From the NCBI GenBank assembly GCA_020848615.1, contig JADLHW010000109.1:1-64000 (forward strand): 64,000 nucleotides of DNA, given 5' to 3'. The position numbers and the translations under genes were made by a program. This document shows, piece by piece, positions 35,412 through 43,306 of this stretch. Below the pieces are notes generated by a model, which worked only from the letters and a program-made list of their open reading frames with translations, ran no database searches and was not told where the DNA came from. Origin of the DNA: Thermoleophilia bacterium (lineage in GTDB: Bacteria; Actinomycetota; Thermoleophilia; Miltoncostaeales; Miltoncostaeaceae). Positions within the stretch are counted from its first letter, which is position 1; each line of letters begins with the position of its first letter.

Positions 35412-36677
35412 TCAGCGCGTGCGGCCCGCCCGGGCCGATGCCTCGATGAGGTCGCGCAGCGCGGCGGTGTTGCGCTGCAGGTCGTAGGCGTCCAGCACGC
35501 GCACGCGTCCGGCGGCGGCGAGGCGGGCGGCGCCCTCGGGGTCGTCGTGGATGCGCCGCAGCGCCGCGGCGAGCGCCTGGGAGTCCCGCTCGGGCACCAG
35601 GAACCCGGTGACGCCGTCCTCGACCAGCTCCGGGATGCCCGACAGGGATGAGGCCACCACCGGCACCTCGGTCGCCAAGGCCTCCATGAGCGCGACCGGG
35701 ATGCCCTCCATGTCGCCGTCGTCCGCGGTGACGCTGGGCAGCGCCATCGCGTCGCTGGCCTGCAGGACCTCGCTCACCCGCTCCCGGCTGCAGTGCCCCA
35801 GCAGCTCCACGGAGTCGCCCAGCCCGAGCTCGGCGATGCGCCGCTCGATGGCGGGCCGCATGTCGCCGTCGCCCACCAGCACGCAGCGCACGGGGACACC
35901 GTCCGCGCGGAGCGCGGCGACGGCGTCCAGGAGGTGCAGCTGCCCCTTCTTCTGCCGGAGGCTGGCGATGCACGACACCGTGAACATGTCGTCCGCGGTG
36001 CGAGGGCGGGGGGTGCGCGGCGTGAACGCCGTGAGGTCGACGCCGCAGCGGATCACCGAGGTCTTGTCCGTCGCCCACGAGCCGTACCAGGTGCCGAACA
36101 GGCGGCGGTTGAACTCGGAGATCGTGACGACGAAGCGGGCCTCCCGGAGCTTCTCGTCGAGCATCGAGCGGTCCACGTAGATGTCGTGGGCGTGGGCGGT
36201 GATGCTGTACGGGATGCCGGTGAGGCGGTTCACCGTCCACGCCGCGAGCGCGGGGTGGGTCGCCCAGTGCGCGTGCACGTGCTGGATCCCGGCGGCCTCC
36301 ATCTCCCGCGCGAACCTGGCGCCCAGCGGGATCGCCGCGGCGGCGCGCGTGAGGAACGCGGGTGACCGCACGTTCTCGCGGATCGCCCGGGCCCACGCCC
36401 CCAGGTACGCGCGCGGCCGCCGGCGCAGCCAGTACGCCTGCGCGGCGAGCGTCTCCCGGGACCGCAGGCTCGCGTAGTGCGTGCGCTCCGCGAGGGGCAG
36501 GGCCTCCGGGTGGGGGTTCGCCGCGCCCCTGGGGCGCAGCGGGAAGATCTGGACGTCCACGCCGAGGCGTTGCAGCTCGATGATCTCGAACAGGACGAAG
36601 GTCTCGGTGACCACCGGGAACGCCGACATCGTGTAGGCGATCCGCAGCGGCACGCCGGTTGCGGGGGATTCGGGCAT
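35412..36677 (-). CDS. GT4-family glycosyltransferase
   Basis: A 421-residue GT-B fold glycosyltransferase. The N-terminal acceptor half starts MSAFPVVTETFVLFEIIELQ, the beginning seen in exopolysaccharide GT4 enzymes, and includes HVHAHWATHPALAAW. The donor half has SVIRCGVDLTAFTP, VLVGDGDMRPAIE, and the EX7E motif in MEGIPVALMEAL. It is the last gene of a four-gene minus-strand block. It should add one sugar of the repeat unit in the cytoplasm; donor and acceptor are unknown. Confidence 0.92.
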   Translation of the reverse strand: MPESPATGVPLRIAYTMSAFPVVTETFVLFEIIELQRLGVDVQIFPLRPRGAANPHPEALPLAERTHYASLRSRETLAAQAYWLRRRPRAYLGAWARAIRENVRSPAFLTRAAAAIPLGARFAREMEAAGIQHVHAHWATHPALAAWTVNRLTGIPYSITAHAHDIYVDRSMLDEKLREARFVVTISEFNRRLFGTWYGSWATDKTSVIRCGVDLTAFTPRTPRPRTADDMFTVSCIASLRQKKGQLHLLDAVAALRADGVPVRCVLVGDGDMRPAIERRIAELGLGDSVELLGHCSRERVSEVLQASDAMALPSVTADDGDMEGIPVALMEALATEVPVVASSLSGIPELVEDGVTGFLVPERDSQALAAALRRIHDDPEGAARLAAAGRVRVLDAYDLQRNTAALRDLIEASARAGRTR

Positions 36678-36739
36678 TCCCCGAGACTACCGGCTGCCGG
36701 ATCCCGCGACCCCGGCCGGACGGCCAGTGGCGGGGCGGC

Positions 36740-37522
36740 TCAGCTGCCGGTGAGGAACATCAGCAGCACGACGCCGCTGCCCAGGGCGACGACCCCCGTC
36801 ACGATCTCGGTGCGGCGCCCCGCCATGACCTCGATGACGGCGTCCACCTGCCGCGGCGCGAACTCGGCGACCATCTCGGAGCGCAGCAGCGCCGGGGCGG
36901 CGGCCGCCAGGCCGGCGACGCCCAGGGCGAGGATGCCGACGAGCGCGAGCACGATCGGCACGCCCCCGCCGCCGCCGTCACCGCTCGCGACGGCCTCCGG
37001 GTTCTGCGCGCCCCCGGCGGCGAGGATTGCGGCGTCCTCGCGCCGCTTGCGCGCGATCTCCCGTGCCTGGCGGCGACGGGCCTCGCGGACCGCGGCGGCA
37101 CGTGCCTGCTGCTCGAGCGCGATGAGCCGGGCGTTCGCCGCCCGGGCGAGCCGGTCGCGGCGGTCGCGGTCGCGGGCGATGCGCTCGGCGCGGGCCCGCG
37201 CGGCGGCCTCCCGCTTGCGGCGCGCGATCTCCTCGGGGGTGAGCGTCGGCTGCCGCGGCGTCACCGGCGTGGACGAGGTGGTCGTGGGCGTCACGGGCGT
37301 GACCGGCGTCACGGGCGTGACCGGCGTGACGGGCCGGCTGGGCGTGGTGGGCCGGCTGGGCTTGGTGGGCTTGACGGGCGGCGCGTCCGGCTTGGGGGCC
37401 GGCGGCACGGGGTCGGGCCCTGGCGGCAGGGGCGTCTGACCCGTCGCGGACGCGACGAGGATCAGTCCCGCGATGACCGCGAGCAGGACCGCGAGCCGGG
37501 ATGCCGAAGACCGCACGCTCAT
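36740..37522 (-). CDS. exported/membrane protein with Thr-Pro-Val repeats and coiled coil
   Basis: A 260-residue protein of unknown function. An N-terminal helix (LAVLLAVIAGLILVASA) acts as signal or anchor; a Pro-rich stretch follows with five consecutive VTP units; then about 80 residues of Arg/Ala/Glu-rich helix (IARRKREAAARARAERIARD) predict a long coiled coil. Two C-terminal hydrophobic segments (VPIVLALVGILALGVAGLA and IVTGVVALGSGVVLLMFL) are separated by a short polar loop. It lies between two glycosyltransferases on one strand (13 and 62 bases), suggesting a scaffold for the glycan machinery, which is inference. Confidence 0.72.
   Translation of the reverse strand: MSVRSSASRLAVLLAVIAGLILVASATGQTPLPPGPDPVPPAPKPDAPPVKPTKPSRPTTPSRPVTPVTPVTPVTPVTPTTTSSTPVTPRQPTLTPEEIARRKREAAARARAERIARDRDRRDRLARAANARLIALEQQARAAAVREARRRQAREIARKRREDAAILAAGGAQNPEAVASGDGGGGGVPIVLALVGILALGVAGLAAAAPALLRSEMVAEFAPRQVDAVIEVMAGRRTEIVTGVVALGSGVVLLMFLTGS
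37291..37340 (-). repeat. nine-base tandem repeat coding for VTP units
   Basis: About five units of a nine-base word of the ggcgtgacc/ggcgtcacg type, read on the minus strand as Val-Thr-Pro. It forms the spacer after the membrane anchor of the coiled-coil protein. Confidence 0.8.
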
Positions 37523-37535
37523 CACCCCTCGGAGT

Positions 37536-38702
37536 CTAAACCGGCGGAATCTCCGACGGCACCCAATCGTCCGGGGGGTTTGTCGCCAAGAGCTCCCGGT
37601 ACAGCGCGACCCAGCGGTCCCGCACCCGGTCCAGGGTGTACTCCCGCATCGCCCGGTCCCGCGCGCGGGACGCGAGGTCCGCGCGGCGGGCGGGGTCCTC
37701 AAGCAGCCCGGCGATCGCGGCGCCGAGGGCCGGTGGCGTGCGCGGGGGCACCAGCACCCCGCAACGGTCGCCGTCGAGGATCGCCGGCATGCCGCCCACG
37801 TCGCTCGCGACGATGGCCCGCTCGGCGACCATCGCCTCGATGAGCGCGATGGGACTGCCCTCGGAGTCCGAGGGGAGGACCACCACGTCGAGCGAGCGCA
37901 GCACGTCGGGGACGTCCTCCCGCACCCCGAGGAGGTGGACGCGGTCCCCGATGCCCAGCCGGGCCACGGCCTCCTCGACCTCGCCCCGCAGCGGGCCGTC
38001 GCCGGCGACGACCAGGTGGGCCTCCGGGACGCGTCGAAGCACGTGCGGGAACGACTCCACCAGCACGTCCACGGCCTTCATGGGGCGCAGCATCGCGATG
38101 GCCCCCACCAGGGGCGTCCCGCCCGGGAGGCCCAGTTCCTCGCGCAGGTTCCCCGGCGCGCGGTGCAGCTCGGCCGGGTCGCGCAGCAGGCCGGTGGGGA
38201 TCATGCGGATGCGCTTCCGGGGTACGCGCTCGATGTCGTGCATGCGGCGGGCGTCCTCCGGGGACACCGCCACGAAGGCGGTGGCGGCGCGCCCGATCCA
38301 GAACCCGTCCAGGAGCCTGCGGGCCCGCTGGCCCTCGTAGGTCCAGGAGTGCTCCGTGGCGATCACCACGGGCACCCGGGCGAGCCTGCCGAGCAGCGGT
38401 GCCCACACGTTCGACCCGAACATGTGGGCGTGCAGCACGTCGACGCGTTCGCGCCGCAGGTACCGCACGAGCCGCCACCACTCCCGCGGGGACACCGTGC
38501 GGCGGCGGCCCAGCATGAGCACCCGCACGCCGGTCTCGTGTGCGATGGGCCGGGTGTTGCCGCCGGGGTCGCGGCTCGCGCACACCACCACGTCGTGGCC
38601 GTCGGCGGCGAGTGCCTTCGACAGCCCCACGGTGAACCGCTCGGCGCCACCACCGTGGACCGATTCGATGAGCTGCACGATCCGCAGGGGGCGTCCGGTC
38701 AT
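37536..38702 (-). CDS. GT4-family glycosyltransferase
   Basis: A 388-residue GT-B glycosyltransferase. It opens RIVQLIESVHGGGAERFTVG, the classic glycine-rich acceptor loop of GT4 proteins, includes DVLHAHMFGSN and ATEHSWTYEG, and ends with the donor motifs VVAGDGPLRGEVEE and SDSEGSPIALIEAM, where EX7E coordinates the nucleotide sugar. Its ATG overlaps the stop of the upstream CelD-like gene (ATGA, 38699-38702). It should build the repeat unit of the surface polysaccharide. Confidence 0.93.
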   Translation of the reverse strand: MTGRPLRIVQLIESVHGGGAERFTVGLSKALAADGHDVVVCASRDPGGNTRPIAHETGVRVLMLGRRRTVSPREWWRLVRYLRRERVDVLHAHMFGSNVWAPLLGRLARVPVVIATEHSWTYEGQRARRLLDGFWIGRAATAFVAVSPEDARRMHDIERVPRKRIRMIPTGLLRDPAELHRAPGNLREELGLPGGTPLVGAIAMLRPMKAVDVLVESFPHVLRRVPEAHLVVAGDGPLRGEVEEAVARLGIGDRVHLLGVREDVPDVLRSLDVVVLPSDSEGSPIALIEAMVAERAIVASDVGGMPAILDGDRCGVLVPPRTPPALGAAIAGLLEDPARRADLASRARDRAMREYTLDRVRDRWVALYRELLATNPPDDWVPSEIPPV

Positions 38703-39802
38703 CCTCCGGCCTCCCGGTCCGCGACCCCGGCGCGTCGGTCGCGCAGCCCCTTCGCGGCGCCCACCGCCCGGTGCGCCGCGAGGGCCGCACGGCCCTTCAG
38801 CGACAGCGGGGCGACGGCGCGCACCAGCGGCACGGACCGGGAGATCAGGTCCTTGTACGGGGCGGGCCCCGGGCCGAAGTCCACGACCTCCACGCCCTCC
38901 TGCTCCAGCCGCTCGACCATGTGCAGCATCGAGATCCAGCCGAGGGTCATGAGGTCCTCGCGCGACCGGTCGAACGCGCCGGCGTACGCGACGGCCGATG
39001 CGCCGTCCCCGCGGAACGCGAGGTCCCAGGCCAGCAGCTCGCCGTCGCCGCTGCGGACCTCCACCAGCCGTGCCCTGCCCTCGGCGCCCAGCGCCGGGAT
39101 CGCGGCCTCGGTGAACGCGCGGCGCACCCCCGGGCCGGCGAGCAGGTTCGGTCCCTCGCCGGGGAAGTGACGGGCGTGGAAGTCCAGGAGTCCGCCGATC
39201 CGCGGGCCGATGTCCGCCCACCGGGTGGTCCACTCCAGGTGCATTTCGGTGCCCTGTTCCGCCGCCCGGCGCACCGCCCGGCGTGCCTCCTTGCGGCGCT
39301 TGCGCACGGACCGCGGGGGGTCGGCGATGACCAGGCGCCACGTCTCATGGGGCGTGATCCGGACCCCGGGGATCGCCGCCGTCAGGGTCGCGACGGTGTC
39401 GGGGTCGGCGGGGCAGCCGTCCAGCATCAGGATGTCCCCCGGCTCCTCGGCGATCTGCGCGAGCAGGGCGTGCAGCGCGGCGTGGTCCAGCGCGGGCGGC
39501 GCGATCTGGAACCAGGCGTCCCCCTGACCGAGGTTCCGCACGATGTCCATGCCGCCGCGGCGGGTGCGCTCCAGGGCGGCGGCGGCGACCACGGCGCCGT
39601 CCCGGTCGACGATCACGGCGCGCGGCTCCACCGCTCCCGCGGCCTCCCGCAGCCACACCTCCAGCCATGCGATGCGGCGCAGCGGGTCGGCGGGCGGGCG
39701 GGAGGTCAGGAGGTCGTCCCAGCCCGCCTCGGCGAGGCGGTCGAGGGCGGCGGCGCCGGTGGACCGGACGACCCGCGGGGCGGGGTGTGCTGATGCGGTC
39801 AA
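38699..39802 (-). CDS. CelD/FemAB-like acyltransferase
   Basis: A 367-residue member of the same broad class as 26782-28056 but only distantly similar. Motifs: RIAWLEVWLREAAGAVEPRA, SVRKRRKEARRAVRRAAEQG (the basic helix before the second GNAT half), LLAWDLAFRGDGASAVAY, and FDRSREDLMTLGWISMLHMV leading to VDFGPGPAPYKD. The start appears to be TTG at 39802, with GGGAG about 12 bases upstream; a downstream GTG is possible. First gene of the minus-strand glycan block and divergent from the epimerase gene. Confidence 0.78.
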   Translation of the reverse strand: MTASAHPAPRVVRSTGAAALDRLAEAGWDDLLTSRPPADPLRRIAWLEVWLREAAGAVEPRAVIVDRDGAVVAAAALERTRRGGMDIVRNLGQGDAWFQIAPPALDHAALHALLAQIAEEPGDILMLDGCPADPDTVATLTAAIPGVRITPHETWRLVIADPPRSVRKRRKEARRAVRRAAEQGTEMHLEWTTRWADIGPRIGGLLDFHARHFPGEGPNLLAGPGVRRAFTEAAIPALGAEGRARLVEVRSGDGELLAWDLAFRGDGASAVAYAGAFDRSREDLMTLGWISMLHMVERLEQEGVEVVDFGPGPAPYKDLISRSVPLVRAVAPLSLKGRAALAAHRAVGAAKGLRDRRAGVADREAGG

Positions 39803-39889
39803 ACCTGGGTGCTCCCGTGTCGGGATGACGGTTGGAGAACGGCTTCGCCACGCCGTCCGAGGCGGGTCGGACGGGGCTTCGGGTGTAGC

Positions 39890-39949
39890 ATTCGTCGCGT
39901 GTCCACGACCGTTCCGGGGCCCTGCCCGGCCGGTCTCGCCGCGACGAAT
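39890..39949 (+). promoter_or_regulatory. long leader hairpin before the epimerase gene
   Basis: ATTCGTCGCG at 39890-39899 and CGCGACGAAT at 39940-39949 are perfect 10-base inverted repeats, with a second nested pair GACCG/CGGTC at 39907-39911 and 39931-39935. The structure ends directly before the ribosome site (GGAG, 39950-39953) of the gene at 39958. A TAGCAT at 39886-39891, preceded by TG, is a candidate -10 element. It may be an operator or a leader structure that affects translation. Confidence 0.5.
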
Positions 39950-39957
39950 GGAGCGAC

Positions 39958-40923
39958 GTGAGAAGAGTTCTGGTGACCGGCGCCGCCGGTTATGTCGGTG
40001 GCGCCCTCATCCGGCGCCTCCTGGCGGACCCCGACACCGAGGTGGTGGGCGTCGACCTCTGCGAGATGGATCATGGCGCCGAGGGTGTCCGGGAGATCCT
40101 CGACCACCCGCGGTTCACCTTCGCGCGCGAGGACGTCCGGAACACCGAGGCCCTCGCCAAGCTGCTGCCCGGCACCGACGCCGTGGTGCACCTGGCGGCG
40201 ATCGTCGGTGACCCCGCCGGTCGCCGCGACCCCGACGCGACCCGCGCGATCAACGTCGACGCGAGCCTCGCGCTCATCGACGCGGCCCGCGCCGCCGGCG
40301 CCGGCCACCTGGTGTTCGTCTCCACGTGCAGCAACTACGGCGTGTCCGACACCAGCACCCTGGTCACCGAGGACGGGGAGCTGAACCCCGTCTCCCTGTA
40401 CGCGGAGACCAAGGTCGCCGTCGAGACGAAGCTCATGCAGGAGACCGAGCTGCCGTGGACGGTGTGCCGGTTCGCCACCGTGTACGGCGTCGCCCCGCGC
40501 ATGCGGTTCGACCTCACCGTCAACGAGTTCACGATCGACGCCCTCAACGAGGGCGTGCTGGAGATCTACGGTGAGCAGTTCTGGCGTCCCTACGTCCACG
40601 TGGAGGATGCGGCCCGTGCGGTGGAGCTGGTGCTCGCGACGCCGGAGAAGAGCCGCGGGCGGGTGTTCAACGTCGGCAACTCCGATGAGAACTACACCAA
40701 GCGCATGATGTACGAGCTGCTGAAGGAGCGGCTCCCGGAGCTGCGCGCCGAGTGGGTCAAGATCGACGAGGACCCCCGGTCCTACAAGGTCAGTTTCCAG
40801 CGGATCACGGACGAGCTCGGGTTCCGGACCACCTGGACGGTTCCCACGGGCATGGACCAGATCCTGCAGCACGCCCGGGCCGGGGCCTTCCCCGACCCCA
40901 AGGCCGGGCGCTTCCGCAACTGA
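39958..40923 (+). CDS. NAD-dependent nucleotide-sugar epimerase/dehydratase
   Basis: A 321-residue extended short-chain dehydrogenase. The NAD loop is VTGAAGYVGG (residues 6-15), followed by VVGVDL; the catalytic set is intact, with STCSNYG (Ser/Thr near 122), Y148 and K152 in LYAETK. PYVHVEDAARAVELVL and VFNVGNSDENY are typical C-terminal motifs. GTG start with GGAG five to eight bases before. It should convert a nucleotide sugar for the repeat unit. Contrast with the second epimerase at 52024, which lacks the lysine. Confidence 0.92.
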   Translation: MRRVLVTGAAGYVGGALIRRLLADPDTEVVGVDLCEMDHGAEGVREILDHPRFTFAREDVRNTEALAKLLPGTDAVVHLAAIVGDPAGRRDPDATRAINVDASLALIDAARAAGAGHLVFVSTCSNYGVSDTSTLVTEDGELNPVSLYAETKVAVETKLMQETELPWTVCRFATVYGVAPRMRFDLTVNEFTIDALNEGVLEIYGEQFWRPYVHVEDAARAVELVLATPEKSRGRVFNVGNSDENYTKRMMYELLKERLPELRAEWVKIDEDPRSYKVSFQRITDELGFRTTWTVPTGMDQILQHARAGAFPDPKAGRFRN

Positions 40924-40953
40924 TATTGCGCGTCGGAAGTTCGTTGATCGTGG

Positions 40954-40988
40954 GGTGGTGGGTGGGATGGTGCCTCATGCCCACCACC
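40954..40988 (+). terminator. hairpin after epimerase gene
   Basis: GGTGGTGGG (40954-40962) pairs perfectly with CCCACCACC (40980-40988) across a 17-base loop, 31 bases past the stop. No T-run follows, so the terminator role is tentative. Confidence 0.5.
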
Positions 40989-41197
40989 GTGCGTGTCATC
41001 GGCGATGCGGATGGTGGGTGCTGGAGTCCTGGACGCGGTCCTCGACGGCGCCCCCGCCGCCCCACGCCGGCACGCGTGCCGGTGCGGGACGCGCCATCCG
41101 TCACCCTGCCGCCGTGCGTGCCGGCGGCGGGTGGGGAACCTCACCGTCCGCGCGGCGGGCACTGCCTGCGCGGACGGTTCCGGGCCCGCTGAACACG

Positions 41198-41229
41198 ACG
41201 GCCCGCCCGGGGAAGGATGGGCGGGCCGT
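41198..41229 (-). terminator. hairpin terminator of the phosphoglycosyltransferase gene
   Basis: ACGGCCCGCCC (41198-41208) and GGGCGGGCCGT (41219-41229) form a perfect 11-pair stem with a 10-base loop, 42 bases after the minus-strand stop. Read on the minus strand it is followed by gtcgtgttcag, a weak U-containing tail. Confidence 0.7.
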
Positions 41230-41271
41230 CGAGGTGGTGCGGGCTGCGGCGGCGTTCCCTCGCCGGCCGGG

Positions 41272-42786
41272 TCAGGCGTGGTGCTCGGCACCGCCCGTCG
41301 CCGCCGCCGCCTTCGAGCTGTCCTTGCCCGGACGGAACACGACGTGGCTCGCGAGCTGGCTCAGGTGCAGCTCACCGCCGCGGATCACGGCGATACCGGT
41401 CCACAGCAGGCACTTCATGTCCAGCAGCCAGCTGCGGTGGTCCACGTAGTACTGGTCGATGGCGAGCTTGGTGGGGAGCAGCGTGGACAGGTAGAACGCC
41501 TCGAAGTCGTCGCCCACCAGGTGCTCGAACTCGCTGCGGTACCGGATCTGGCTGAGGCCCGTGATGCCGGGGCGGACGGCCAGCACGCTGCGGTACGCCT
41601 CGTGGTGCGCCCGGACGTAGCGGGCGTCCTCCGGCCGCGGGCCCACCAGGCTCATGTCGCCCTTCATGACGTTCCACAGCTGGGGCAGCTCGTCGAGCTT
41701 GGAGTGCGCGAGGAACCGGCCCATGCGGGTGAACCGGTCGTCGTTGTCCATGGTGAGCGCCGGCCCGGTCGCCCCGTCGTACATCTTCCTGAACTTCAGC
41801 ATCTTGAAGGGCTGCTCGTTCCGCCCGATGCGGTTGGCGCGGTAGAGCACCGGCCCGGGGGAGTCCAGCTTGATCGCCGCGGCGAGCACCGCCCACACCG
41901 GCGCGGTGAGCACCAGCAGGATGGACGAGAGCACGACGTCGGTGATGCGCTGCGCGATCTCCGACCCGCGGCGGCTCGCGTGGCCGCTGGCGACCACCAC
42001 CGGCAGTCCCTCGAGGCGGCGCAGCGACAGGGACCCGTCCAGGCCCTCGAACAGCCGGGACACGACCGCCACCTGCGTGCCGTTGAGCCGGCACTCGCGC
42101 ACGGCCTCCTGCAGCTGGTGGTCCGGGGACCCGAGGAACGAGAACACCACGAGGTCGATCCTGTGGCCCCGCACGACGTCGCCGAGATCGTTGATGTCAC
42201 CGAGTGTCGCGGGGACCGGGCCGCCCTCCACCGTCTCCGAGTGGTGGTCGTCGACGGTGCCGACCACCTCGAAGCGGCGGCCCCGCGGCAGGGAATCGAC
42301 GAGGTGCTCGGCGACGTCACCGGCCCCGACCACCAGGACCCGCACGGGGTGCCCGAACGCCTTCGCCATGATCGCGCCGACGAGCCACGCGGATGCGACG
42401 GACGCCGCGGAGATGAGGAACGCGTCGGCGGCGGTGAGGCCGTCGATGAGGCCCTGCCCGGCGATCGCCAGCACCATCGCGATCGCGAGCACCGCGCCGG
42501 CCGCGTGTCCCACGCGGTGACGCCGCACCAGCACGGGACGTGCCCGCTCGGTCGGCGGAATGCTCCACGAGACCACCGCCGCGCTGAGGATGCCCATGAT
42601 CACGCCGACCCCGAGGGCGGCACGCGTCCCCAGGTCGCTGAGCGCGATCGCGATGTTCGTCGCGACCAGCGTCGCCACGATCACCTCCGCGGAGCGCATG
42701 AATCGCGGTGAACGGCTCCGCCGGACGTCCTCCGCCGGACCTGCGGCGAGTTTGGGTTCCGGGCGGAGTGCGGCATGTGTGGTCAT
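41272..42786 (-). CDS. polyprenyl glycosylphosphotransferase (initiating sugar transferase)
   Basis: A 504-residue membrane enzyme of the WbaP/WcaJ class that puts the first sugar phosphate on undecaprenyl phosphate. About four N-terminal helices are followed by a CoA-binding-like nucleotide fold (VRVLVVGAGDVAEHLVDSL, about 150-260), another helix (ITDVVLSSILLVLTAPVWAV), and the catalytic domain: LYRANRIGRNEQPFKMLKFR, FLAHSKLDELPQLWNVMKGD, and MSLVGPRPE. An upstream ATG would add eight residues; neither has a clear ribosome site. It starts the lipid-linked unit that the flippase fusion would export. Confidence 0.93.
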   Translation of the reverse strand: MTTHAALRPEPKLAAGPAEDVRRSRSPRFMRSAEVIVATLVATNIAIALSDLGTRAALGVGVIMGILSAAVVSWSIPPTERARPVLVRRHRVGHAAGAVLAIAMVLAIAGQGLIDGLTAADAFLISAASVASAWLVGAIMAKAFGHPVRVLVVGAGDVAEHLVDSLPRGRRFEVVGTVDDHHSETVEGGPVPATLGDINDLGDVVRGHRIDLVVFSFLGSPDHQLQEAVRECRLNGTQVAVVSRLFEGLDGSLSLRRLEGLPVVVASGHASRRGSEIAQRITDVVLSSILLVLTAPVWAVLAAAIKLDSPGPVLYRANRIGRNEQPFKMLKFRKMYDGATGPALTMDNDDRFTRMGRFLAHSKLDELPQLWNVMKGDMSLVGPRPEDARYVRAHHEAYRSVLAVRPGITGLSQIRYRSEFEHLVGDDFEAFYLSTLLPTKLAIDQYYVDHRSWLLDMKCLLWTGIAVIRGGELHLSQLASHVVFRPGKDSSKAAAATGGAEHHA

Positions 42787-43306
42787 GGCCGTCACGATAG
42801 GTCTGGGCACTTTCTCGCCGCGCGGGCCGGACGGCTAGGTCTTCCTGACCCTGCGGACGGTTTCGCCAGAGGGTGCTGTGCGTTTAGGATGTTTTGCGTA
42901 TTTTGGCCGGGCGTCCCATCGCCCGGCCGACTCGCGTAACCGCGCCGCATGCGCGCGTTCGGGGCCGTTGTCCCCAGGAGCCACGGCGTACGCCTGCCGG
43001 GAGCCGAGCCCAGGTCGCCGTCCATGGCGACCGGATCCCGACCCTCGCCGTCCACGACGGCTGCCGCGAGCCTGCCGGGGTGAGCGGCGGCGAGGTCGTG
43101 GCGGAGGACCGGCTCACCGCCGATCAGCGCGGAGCGTGGGGACCGGGTCGGATGCATTCGCCGGCGCCCTCTCCCACTCGGAGGACATGGACATCCTCGC
43201 GGACGCCGGATGCGTGGAGGCCGTGCGGCTGAACACCTGAGCGGCCGCGCCCCTGAAGGGCGCGGCCGCATACGGCGCGCTCACGCGCCCCGACCAGGCG
43301 ATGGGG
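42787..43306. other. 520-base region, possible decayed gene
   Basis: Upstream region of the phosphoglycosyltransferase gene, followed by bases with strong G/C third positions but no intact gene. A relatively AT-rich patch (42885-42904) precedes a 9-pair hairpin (42905-42913 with 42920-42928). On the plus strand, a frame around 43010-43135 (GEVVAEDRLTADQR) and another from 43145 to 43240 (SHSEDMDILADAGCVEAVR, then stop) each look coding but are out of register, as after a frameshift. The minus strand shows comparable bias, so the direction is unsure. Confidence 0.35.

Larger units (their letters stand above)
40924..41271. other. 348-base intergenic region with several palindromes, no gene
   Basis: No convincing coding frame. 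It contains a hairpin after the epimerase (40954-40988), a perfect 16-base palindrome CCGGCACGCGTGCCGG (41067-41082), and a strong hairpin for the convergent transferase gene (41198-41229). Bases 41083-41197 hold nothing I can identify. Confidence 0.7.

Noticed and set aside
42905-42928. Nine-pair hairpin as terminator of a gene
   Set aside because: The T-rich bases lie before it on the plus strand and no gene ends just upstream in the proper orientation, so it is more likely a leader or chance palindrome.
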